Below, in pieces: positions 13,401-25,400 of a stretch of 64,000 nt of DNA; within the stretch, counting starts at the first letter, position 1, and every line of letters begins with the position of its first letter. The notes under the pieces were generated by a model, which was not told the origin of the DNA, ran no database searches, and saw only the letters and a list, made by a program, of their open reading frames with translations. Position numbers and translations under genes: made by a program. The stretch comes from Antedon mediterranea (lineage: Eukaryota > Echinodermata > Crinoidea > Comatulida > Antedonidae): the NCBI RefSeq assembly GCF_964355755.1, contig NC_092674.1, forward strand, positions 2,237,001-2,301,000, written 5' to 3'.

Positions 13401-16400
13401 CACGGGCCCGATGTCGTCTCGTCGGCGGATTTCCGTCCAAATTAGGATAACCTATGCGTAGGCCTAGCTAGGGTGGCAAACAATACATTGTTTGTTTGCA
13501 TTGTCCATGCTTCTAAAGGCGATGACAATGGTGTTTACTAACCCTACGAACCACCCTACGATCGACGCGTAGTTAGATAATTATCATAACAATACATCGT
13601 AGACTACGTTCAGAGAACAATGACCTACGATGAATTTTACGTGCGAGAGTACCATTTCCGGCCATCTAGAGGTGTCATTTATCAAAATTCGGCTCGCCGC
13701 AGGCCCAACCATGGTGGGCCTGTGCCTCGGATACTTAATCAAAATAATGGCTCTCCTCAACATATTGAGGAGAGCCATTAGGAGCTCTCCTCTTATATTT
13801 ATAAATCAAGGTCTGACTCTAATTTGACACAAAGAAAAGTGTCTTATAAGAATGTCCCCTTGAATTGTGGCTGGCCATAGTGTTTAAACATATTTCCCCA
13901 TGTTTTTTCACAGAAAACTGTCCCCTTAATGAGAGTGTCCCCTTAATGAGAGTGTTCCCTTAATGAGAGTTACCCCTTAATGAGAGTGTCCCCTTAATGA
14001 GAGTGTCCCCTTAATGAGGGTGTCCCCTTAATATAAGTGTCCCCTTGGTGTCCTAAAATTCATTTCAAATTTTGATTTCTACAAAAAATAAAACTTTCTC
14101 TTAAACTATGTATAGCTAGGCCTTCAATTTTCTCCACATATTAAATGCTCTCTAATAGCACCCACTCAAATATTTGCCATATTTGGAGATGGCCACACAG
14201 TATTACATAAAGTACTGTATATATCAAGTTTACTATATTTATTAGTAATAATAATAATAATAATAATAATGATAAAGTAATCTAAATATTTTTGGTTTTT
14301 CTTTTTTAACATTTAATAATATAAAACAATGAAATGAAGATTAAGGATTTTAATCTTAAGCTCTGTCCACACTATCAAACTTTATTAGACAAAAATGTGA
14401 TGTGCCCAAATATGGTAGTGATATGCCCAATTATGGTAGGTAGTGTTATGACACTATAATATGGGCACATCACATTTTTTTGTTACAAAAAGTTTGATAA
14501 TGTAGACAGAGCTTTATGTTCATAAAATCATGTTTAATATATTAACTATTCAATTTCTTTCAGAATTAAGTCGTTTAAAACTGCGTATGTTAGATATATC
14601 ATGTAACAAGATTACGCACATCCCGGCTTCCTATCGCAAAATATGTACACTAGAAAAATTTATCTTGGATCACAATCCTTTAGTATCTCCATCACCACAG
14701 GTAAGCAGGCTTCAATCAATCAATTAGGCCCAGGGGATTATTGCATTTTTGCCTGTACATGTCAAGAATATTCCTTGATCTGTTTACTCAGGCCTAAGAA
14801 TAGATATTTTAAATGTAAGTAAATATAATCATTGTTGAAGGTAAACAATGCATGTTTTCTGTGAATTGCTCAATAAACTTTTATGTTTGTTGTTCATTTG
14901 GTTTATTAACATGTATGATGAATGATGTTGAAGAGGTCGTCGTGGAATGCCCATTTAAAGATGTAAAAAGATAAAAAATGAAGAATTATAAAATAGACTT
15001 TAAGTAGGCCATTTTGCAGTTTTAATAAAGTTATTCACTTCTGTAAAAAAAAACCACAAACAAAAATGATTTTACTTATAAAAAGACAAAAGAAATGTTT
15101 AGTCTATATTTCGTGCCTAGCTTCCCTGGATAAACCGGCGATAGCCCGTGCTCTCCAAAGGGGAGCTTAGATACGAAAGTAATAAGTAACTATTAAAGTG
15201 GCATGTAAAAAATTTGGAAAAAAAATTGTTTACGGGGACAATATATCTTTAACTAGCTAGTGAGTGAATCTAGGCCTAGAATTTTTTTTGCAAATCTGTA
15301 AGTCGAAGTTCGTGTAACTCAAATTTTTATACCGGTCCCATTAGATTCGACTTAAGCGGAGTCGACTGTAGCAATATTGCTAAACAAAAGTTTTTAATGA
15401 AATTTTTTCCTGTCAAATTAACTAATTATAATATTTACATTATATAGATCTTGAGTATATATAATTTAAAATAGCCTATAATCGACCCTTTTTTATGTCA
15501 ATTTATATTGCTTCCAATCTACCAAAACATATGTTTATCTAATGATGTAACAGTAATTGAATAATAATTTTATTCAATTTCCTATCATACAGTCTTTCTG
15601 GAGCCTGATATTTTTGTCCACCAGGATTTGCATTTTTTCTCAGACTAAACTTATTAAACTTAAGCCTTGTCTACACTATCAAACTTTATGTAACAAAAAA
15701 AAAAGTTATGTGCCCATATATGGACATGATGATGTCATATCACTACCATATTTGGGCACATCACACTATTTTTGTCAAACTTGTTTGATAGTGTAGACAG
15801 AGCTTAATAGACATGATGTCATATCACTACCATATTTGGGCACCTCATACTATTTTTGTCAAACTTGTTTGATGGTGTAGACAGAGCTTTATTCAATCTA
15901 TTTGTGGCATTAACATTCTGTAAATTATTCATACGTCAATAAAAGGAACAGTTTACAAATTATGAACTTTGATTGATTTGAATGGAAATTTATTTCTAAT
16001 AAGCAATAGATTTGTATTTATAATGCATTATACTGTACATTCAAAGTGGAGTGGAATACATGTCACAATACAACAACAGTCATATTCTCTAAGAGGCGCT
16101 CATTTGTCTGTCCACAATAATATGTTGATATTGACTATTTGACTATCCCAATACCAGGAAAACCAGAAACTCTCCCAAAATTCGTTTTTACTGTCTTAAA
16201 AACACATTCAGAATACCAGACTTTCCATGAAAACCAGATATATAAGGCCAGCCAGCCCAAAGGTATTCGATATTGGGAGATTTGACTGTATTACACCGGA
16301 TAACCCTCTATTATATTAACAGATTTGAACATGTGATCTCCCTCTAATAAGGCAATTGTCTTGACAACTAGACCATTACTACAGTATTTTAATATGCCTT

Positions 16401-19400
16401 ATGATGTTTTCATCTTTATTTCAGATATGCATGAGAGGTATGATACACATATTTAAATTCTTAGCCAATGAAGCTCTTAAAGAAGAGGGAAGAAAAAGAG
16501 CAATGGAGGAGGATAGGATATCAAGACAACAGTCGTAAGTATAGCAATGCCACCAATGTTACGGACCATTTCAACATTTTTCTACTGCTGTTACTGCAGT
16601 AAATATCTAGATCAGATCATACAAGCTTCATAAGGTCATACAAATTAAAATCATACGTTATTGCAATAAAATAGAATGTAGTTACTGCAGTAACTGCAGT
16701 AGAATTATTTTAACACAACAACTTTACATGTAAAAGTAAACATTCATCACTTTTTACAGTACAGAAGTCAACCACTTCATTCAAAATTGTTTCTAATCTT
16801 CTTTTTTGTTTTCCTTTTAGTCATTCTAATTTATCAGGAGACCAATTTCAATATTTCCATGGAAAACCAGGAGAACTACGGAGGGCACAGGGCATTACTG
16901 ATTCAGGATATGTTGAAGGCGAAAAACGATGGCCAGCAGAGGTAGTGTTCTAACTGGTTGTTTTTTTTTTAACCTAATGTAAATGTTAAGAGCCTAGGAT
17001 AGATTGGGTTTCCTATACTGAAGATGATAAATCCTGGGACAATCATGGAGACTGCAGGACAATCGTAGACACTCTAGGGCAATCATGGAGACTCTAGGAC
17101 AGTCATAGGCACTCTAGCGCAATCGTGGAAACTCTAGGGCAATTGTAGACACTCTTGGACAGTCGTAGACACTGTAGGGCAATCGTAGACACTCTGGTAC
17201 AAATCTGGACACTCTAGGGCAATCGTATACACTCTAGGACAAACCTGGACACTATCGGGCAATCGTAGACACTCTAGGACAAACCTGGACACTCTAGGGC
17301 AATCGTAGACACTCTACTGGACACTCTAGGGCAATCGTATACACTCTAGGACAAACCTGGACACTATCGGGCAGTCGTAGACACTCTAGGACAAACCTGG
17401 ACACTCTAAGGCAATCGTAGACACTCTACTGGACACTCTAGGGCAATCGTATTCACTCTAGGACAAACCTGGATTATAAAGATCTGTAATTTCTAATTTT
17501 TCTTTATAATAAATTATTTTTTGTAGATGAACCATAATGAAGAATATATTATTAAAAGAGCAGAAAATCAACGGCATCAAAGACGAGGTAACTTGCCGCG
17601 TCCTTCGGCTCTCGTGATTCCTAACGACAATGGTTTCCATGATTCCGATGAGGTTGACGGATCTGATGGTGATATTACACCGACACAGATTCACCCTCCA
17701 GATGACGATTTCACAATGGTAATATATATTCTGTGTTCATTTATTAAATTGAAGATTTCTTTCAATTAGAAATTGCTGGTTGATGGCGTTATACAAAATC
17801 TTCAACTTTAATATTAATATTGTTTTTTATTATTATTATTATTACATTGATACCGAAACCAAGAAGCAAAGCTAGATGTGGATTGGTTAAACTATATCTA
17901 TATTTTTTATTTAACCTTATTTATAGAGGGTGACCCTAAACAGCGTATGTTGAAAATCAAGGGGCCCTCGTGATTAGTTATGATAAGTGTCGTGTGTGTG
18001 ACAGTGGCTGTGTGTATACTAGTACACCAGGGTAACCCCCTACTGGTCTTGAAAGATGTACTAGGTTATAAAGTCTTATTTGAGGCTTAAGGAGTTAAGT
18101 GGAAAGAGTCATAAGTTATATTATAATAAAATAAAGATTTAATTTATTCCTAGTATTAGATCAGGAATGAACTTGGGTTTAAAAAGCAAGCATGTTAACC
18201 ACCATGTTACTGTGACCAAAATTAGAAATATAATATTTGTTTCTTTTTTTTATTTCGAAACCTAAACCAACAGCAAAAAAAAAATAACCAATATAACATA
18301 CGAATACAAATACTGTACAAAGTACATATGCCTTAATCTTACTAATCTTATAGTCAATGGGTGGAAATGGCATGGATTTTGAAGATGACAGGCCTGCAGA
18401 TATTGAACGATTAAAATTAGAAATGCTACAAGCAGAACAACTGAAATTAGAACTTGAAAAATTAGAACGCGAGAGAATTCAAGCAGAAATGGAAGAAAAC
18501 GATCGACGTATTCAGGAACAGGAACGACTTGAAGAACAACGCCGCTTAGAAGAAGAACAGGTACGGTTAGAGGCAGAACAAGTTCGCTTACAAAAAGAGA
18601 AACGACTATTAGAAGAAGAACAAAGAAAGCATGAGTTAAAGAGAAAGAAGGAGAAAGTTGAAGAGGAGAAACAGAAGATAGAGAAAGAAAAAGAAGAAGC
18701 AGAAGAACAAGAGAAAGATGAAAGGAGGAAGGCAGCAAAGAAAGTACAGGAGGAACAACAAAGGATAATGCAGAGACAGAAGTCATCAGAAAGGTTGCCA
18801 GCCACAAGGTGAGTTTGTGCACTTAAATTAAAGCAGTTGCTTACTATTCACAAATATTAATATAATATTAATATACAATAATCGTAATCGATGCGAAACA
18901 ACACAAGGTTAGTTTGTGCATTGAAATTCAAGTAGTTACTTTTCACAAATTTACAATGATCAAATTAGTCTTACCAAACACAAGATTAGTTTTTGCACTT
19001 AAATTTAAGCAGTTGCTTAAATTTTACTATTCACAAATATTACTATCATTCACTACACATACAAATTGGTTTTTTTCTTGCAACAATTTTTATTATATTT
19101 TAGTTTTTATTACTAAATACACATTTTGCACTGTGTGTAAAATAACATTTTATATATATGATTTCTATGCATTTATTTTGTTGTATTTTGTGTAGCAGAA
19201 TTATATATCTATCACATTATATTGGAAATATTATTGGTGGCCGGGTTGTTACAACAAATTTTATTTAAAAAAATATTAATATCATTTATTATTATACTTT
19301 CGATAAATCTAAAAAAAATTATATTTTATTTTATTTCATTTTAATCATTTTGCCAACATTTATGCTTTCATTATATATATATTTTAAAATTTATAAAGCT

Positions 19401-22400
19401 CTGTCTACACTCAAACTAGTATTTTCTTTCTGTTTTTTTTCTCAGCGCTTTGGGACAATCTTTTGATTGTATAAGCGCTATATAAATCAAACAACAGTAC
19501 ATTACATTAGTTTGTCAAAATAAGTGTGATGTACCCATATATGGTAGTGATGTACCCATATATGGTAGTAATATGACATCATCATGTCCATATATGCCAC
19601 ATTGCTTTTTTTTGTCACATAAAGTTTGTGTAGAGTAGACAGAGCTTAATAATTGTTGCTTCAATTTCATTTCATTAATTTTGTTTTTGTTTACACATCA
19701 ACAACACAATGCTTCTTATCCGTAGGAGACATCCACTTACATCCTCTTCTTTTAATGATAGAACGAGACGACCGACTACTCTTAACACGTACGTCTAAAA
19801 TGTATTTTCATTACTGATGTCTTGTGCATTTGGTCTTGTCATCTAAGTGGTTTTATATTGTCCTTCATCAGTTAACACTGTTTTATGTGTGTGTGTGTGT
19901 AATAGCAATGTTTTGTGATCATTAATGCGTTTACAAATTCACCAATGTTGTTGGACTAAAAGAAATGTGAGAAAGAATTGACAATTTTATGGATGTTACC
20001 TTTCAATTCTGACGCAATTAATTGTGTAATCCACTTCAACCATTAAGGCCAATTTACACAGACAAGCGGTAACGGTAATAAAAATATATATGTTATTCCT
20101 TATGACCATTTCCACACGACGAAGAGCCTATGGGCGGTTTACGCTCAGCATAGATACAAATTATATATAACACGGTTTTTTCGCTTACCGTTACCGCTCG
20201 TCTGTGTAAATTGGCCTTTAATCACTGCCTATGCTAATACAGTACACATTTAGTTTGATTTGGCATAGATCCCCCCCCCCCTCCCCTTCATCCCAACCTT
20301 ATTTACATATCTTATATATTGAATACTGCTACCGTTAACCATTGCACTGTATACTGTACTATGTAATGTTCTACATTGTTTAAATGTGTTGCAATAATAT
20401 TGTATGCTTCTATATTTCACTGTAAACACTCTTGATAAAGTATTGCATTGTTATCTTGTTATGTCAGCATGATGTATGGTTGTCATGGTGATAATATAAA
20501 CATTAGGACCTCCTATTTATGTTTTAAAGGATGCATGTTTTTCAAGCTTTCCATAGAATTCTCAAGTAATTGTTTTGACTTTATTAGAGGCAAAGCTCAC
20601 GGTGGTTGCCAAAAAACATATTAAAACAATTTTTAAAATATTAATAGCAAAGTCTCTAAGTGAGGAGGTTTCAAAGCGACTTACATTCTTGCCCTTCTCT
20701 CAAGTTTCTTACGTAAATTGGAGGTTTTAATGTATTACTAATACTATGCATCTCATACAGTAATAGTATTAGTGCATTGTTTAATTGTATGTGTTGTTCT
20801 AATCGTAGTCAAAATAAACGTGAAAATCGCAGGGCAACAATTTCTGGTGAGACTGATACAAAACGTACTACGCCACCACGGACGCCAACAGCGACCTCTA
20901 AGGCTTCGACAAAGTTAGTAGTGTAAATGCAATAAAGCTATATTTTGTATATAATATTTGAAATGTGTCGTGAGGTATTTATACTTGCATGTTGTTATGC
21001 ATTGTCTTTTTCATTTGCATGTTTTTGAATTTGATTTTGGTACTGTTGTGAAATAGTTTGTAAATATTATTATTATTATAAAAATATTGCAAGAAAAGTG
21101 CAAAAGAGAATGGTAGAAAAATAAATTGAGAAACATGCAAGAAACTTCTCATGATTGGAAATATTTGAGCGACAGTTTATAATTAGTATTAGAAATATTT
21201 GTGGTAAGTATAGTTTTGAATCAAATGCAGAGCAGAATATACAGAAATACATTTATGGTATAAACTTAAATAGATTAATATTAAATTTAAACAAAATCAA
21301 AAGATGTGCTGAAGGTCAAAGTTGAAAATTGAGTAATGTGAACGATGACTAAAACTCTATCTACACTATCAAACTAGTTTGACAAAAAAAGTGTGAAGTA
21401 CCCAAATATGGTTGTATTGTGACATCATCATGTACATATATGTATATATATATAAATAAATGAAAGACGCTAGTAAATTACCAACTGAACATTTTATTGC
21501 ACTACAGGCTGTTTCATGAGTATGAACTCAATCTTCAGGTGCTTGGCTCTGAATGATAGTCACAAGTGAATACAAAAAGCTATAATGAAGTCTTAAGGCA
21601 AACTGTTTATGTGAACAATAGTATCATTCAGAGCCAAGCACCTGAAGATTGAGTTCATACTCATGAAACAGCCTGTAGTGCAATAAAATGTTCAGTTGGT
21701 AATTTACTAGCGTCTTTATCATTTATTTATATTTGGCTCTACATTTTGTATCGAGCACTTTCGCTTTCATGGTCTGCGTTAAATTCACCACGATTTGTAT
21801 ATATATATATATATATATTATTATGTAATTTTGTGACTTATATATGTTATCCTTTGTTACAATTCTCTTCACCTGATGATGGGCTATGCCCGAAACATGT
21901 CGTAAAAATAAATCTATATTGAGGCAGTTTTAACTTATTTGATCTTGATTTTTTTCTATATCCTGCCTATGCAGCTCTTTGATTTAATCAAAGGATAACA
22001 TATATAAGTCAAAAAATTACATAATAAAACAAATCAGCCAATCAAAGATGTTAACAAACAAAAGGTATAGTTATAAAGGCACGCCTCCAAAAGCTATGGG
22101 GTACAAAGCAGGAATGGTTGCTTATAAAGCAGGAAATTTAAAACAAAGACAAAAGCTTCAAGTGTAAATAATTGTTAATATGTGAATGTCTCTGGCAAAA
22201 TTAATGTTTAAAAGATCTAAATTGTACATTTATGCCGGTAGGGGCAAGAGTGCCAAGCTTTACAATTATTCTTTCTTCTATAATTCTACGAGATGTCTCA
22301 GAACTATTACATACCTTAACACCAGAATTTGTAATATCCGAAAGGGAATGCTCATTATTACAAAAATGGGTGGCTACAGGTAATCTGGGAGTCTTTAATT

Positions 22401-25400
22401 TAATAGACCTTAAATGTTCTACAAACCTATCACCTAACATATATATATATATATATATATACATATATCACATTTTTTTGTCACATAAAGTTTGATAGTG
22501 TAGACAGAGCTTTATGTATCTGCTTGTGTAGTCATTGTTTTCAATTCTCATTTTTTCTTCAGTGGAAATGGAAGTTTAATCAACGGTAGAACCATCCCAG
22601 CGAAAACCGAAGAAGAAAAAACGAAGCGCCGAGAGAACATCATATCACAAAGTCGGCACGAGGCTCAACTAGCGAGACGGAGACTGGAAGAAGCAAAAGC
22701 AAAGACAAAACAAATGCAAAAATCAACAGTTAATTCTCACGTCAAGGTAGGCACATATTTTCTTTTTATTTTACAAACTATTTACCGGAATGAGAAAAAA
22801 TCTAAGCTTCATATAAATGTTGAAGTAATTAATTTGTAAAGAGGAGAACATCTGGCAGAATGGAGGTTCAAACTCTCACTCAACTGCTTCTTACAGGCAC
22901 TGTACAACTGGGGCTTTTGATCATATAAACTTAAAATAGAACTATTCTTTTATTTTTCTGTGCCTTGCCATGCCCCTAAAGCTTGGATGGTCCTTGCCTA
23001 AGGTAAGAATGTACCCAAGGGTCTATTTAATTATATGTTTATGTTGTTGTTAAACGTTTGTTATTTAAGTGTAAATTTGTGACATGTTTGTATACGCTTT
23101 TTATTTATATTGTCCCCCTGAAAAATAATTTTTTACAATTTTTTTTTTAATATGCCATTTTAATGTAACATAATAGTTATTGACTTCAACCAAAAATTGG
23201 ATCGAAAAAAAATGTATTTACCTGAAAAAAATGGAATTTAAAGCAAAAAATTGTCAACTTGGCTGCCAGCCAATGGATTTTTGGTTGAATTTAACCATTT
23301 ATCATGTTATTTTATAAGTGAAAACATTATTTTTTTCATTTTTTTCTACGGAAGTGATTCACTTTATTAAAACTACAAAATAACCTATTCAAAGTATGAT
23401 TTAATTAATCTTCATTTTTCATGTTTTTGGGGGACAATACATCTTTAAATGAATACAAATGGTTGGGAAAAAAAATAGTGGAGCAGCTCAATTTTTTTAC
23501 AATCAACGGTTCTTTTGATTAATTTTTGTTTCATATTTCAGACACGTTCACCGAGTACAAGTGAGGACAAGACAAAAAGATTAAATGGAAATGGTCCAGG
23601 GGGTAGTGTAAATTCATCCTCCACCTCTAAGGCATACCAAGGGCATACCACTGGTCTAGCAGCACTTAAACCACGTTCATGTGAGTCAGGGGTCAGATCT
23701 AGACAGTTTAGAAATAGCCATAGCCGAAGTATCTCTCATATTGAAGCGTTGATATATCAAATGAATGTTTATAAATATTAAATATAAGCCTTGAACATTT
23801 TATTAAATTTTTTAGCATTAAATAGTGGAAAACAATCAAGTATAGATGGCGTGAACCCACGGTACACACTAAAAAGAGAAGCGCAAAAGATGCAAGAAGA
23901 CTTTGCTCAATTAGACATGCTCAGAAAGGTGAGTCGACAACATAATATAAGTTAACTTCTGTGCAGATTTTTGGGTTGTTTTTTTTTTTGTTCATTTAAC
24001 TAAATGATTAATTAACCTGAAAACAATAGTGTTGCTCCAATTGCAATACCTTTTATATCCAACCACAGTTATTGTGACGCTAATTAGTTAACTAATTGCC
24101 ATAATGAGTATATTTGTCAAACATTAATAATTGTAATGCAGAATCTCTTTGCATTCCATGTACCTTGGAACTCTATTAGCAATACAGTCTAATAATAATA
24201 TGTTAAAATCTGTCAGTGTTGTTGTTTTATGTGTTTTTTTATTATTCGTTTATGACATTAGTGATAGATACAACAGCACCCTCTATTTTGTTGGGTAATT
24301 ATATAAGATTATATTGATTTTGTTTAGTTTTTTTAAATTTAAAATGAACCGGTAATATCGTGGCGGGTGCTGTATATACTGGAGAGTGATGGTGTAATGG
24401 TAATATCGGACTAGCATGTGATAGGCATGGGTTCGAGGTTATCTGTACCATACTAATTGCATCCTTTGGCAAGATGCTTTACTCTCATTGCCTAATCTGG
24501 TAGGTGCTGCACTGCTGGCTGCCGTGGGTCCGTGGAGGGCCTAATCCGAATTTCCTCACTGAGGACAAAATATTAATACCAAAAAAACCAAAAAAACAAA
24601 TAATCTATAACGGCATTTATATCAGCAAAGAAGAAAATATATAACACTGCCCTCTGGAGAGAGAATATATTATTTGTTCATCATCCTCCTTATATTTTTT
24701 ATAATCCTGTCAAAACGTGACAAAATATTAAGAACAACGCTGATTGTAGTAGGCACTCAGTAAGAGCGTAACCTCACTGAACTTGTAATATTTACCATAT
24801 TTGGAAATATATTTGGAAAAAATGAGAGTTAAATTATCATATCCTTGAGGAGTAATTAGTAATATTTGTGAGATGTTTAAGAATACATTTATCACTGTAT
24901 GGCTTCTACTACAGTACATGAATGAAGTAATGCAGTAAAAAATATATAGATTAACAGCAGGCAACCATTACTGTCCCTTCCCTATCCTTTGCCATATTCA
25001 TTTATATAATACTATATTATATTTCAGAATCTCAAATAATTATTGATTTTTTAATTCTGAAATATTATTTATAGATATTTGATAGTGATATATTTATATA
25101 GTAGTATAAGTATATAAGTATTTATGAATATTTTTTTTAATATTGCTACATATATTTTTGGGCCATTTCACATTATTTCTCACTATATATAATTATAAAT
25201 TAATATAACATTTTTTAAATCGTCATTATTTTTTGTATTTCAATTATTACTTTCCTTCGTGTATCATTTATTTGTAAATATTTCCCGCAATTTCATGCCC
25301 TTCTTAGTCTTCGACAAGTAGACGTAATCAGAATAACAATAACAAGAGTACGGCTAAAAAGCCTGATCGTCGAAACATGCTGCGAGTGGTGAGTGACACG

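Larger units (their letters stand above)
21441..22461 (-). mobile_element. 5'-truncated Penelope-like element
   Basis: On the minus strand the frame at 22464-22201 reads through GDRFVEHLRSI, LPVATHF, NNEHSLSDI, RRIIEERIIVKLGTLAPTGIN. This is the C-terminal pattern of the GIY-YIG endonuclease domain of Penelope-like reverse transcriptases. The catalytic RT and the GIY-YIG start are missing, as expected of a truncated insertion. Downstream on that strand are two inverted-repeat blocks. One (21821-22026) holds a CTGATGA, GGGC/GCCC stem, GAAAC string. The other (21459-21730) is an almost perfect fold-back of about 105-bp arms. Confidence 0.7.
21351..22515. mobile_element. MITE family A, copy 8, split by an insertion
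   Basis: The left half is at 21351-21440 (CTATCTACACTATCAAACTAG to CATCATCATGTACATATATG). The right half resumes at about 22462 (CATATATCACATTTTTTTG to GTAGACAGAGCTTTA). The roughly 1 kb between them is a Penelope-like element fragment. Confidence 0.75.

Noticed and set aside
18262-18822. Long minus-strand open frame opposite LRCH exon 9
   Set aside because: Leu/Ser/Val-rich mirror of the E/K/Q coiled coil on the other strand; a reading-frame shadow.
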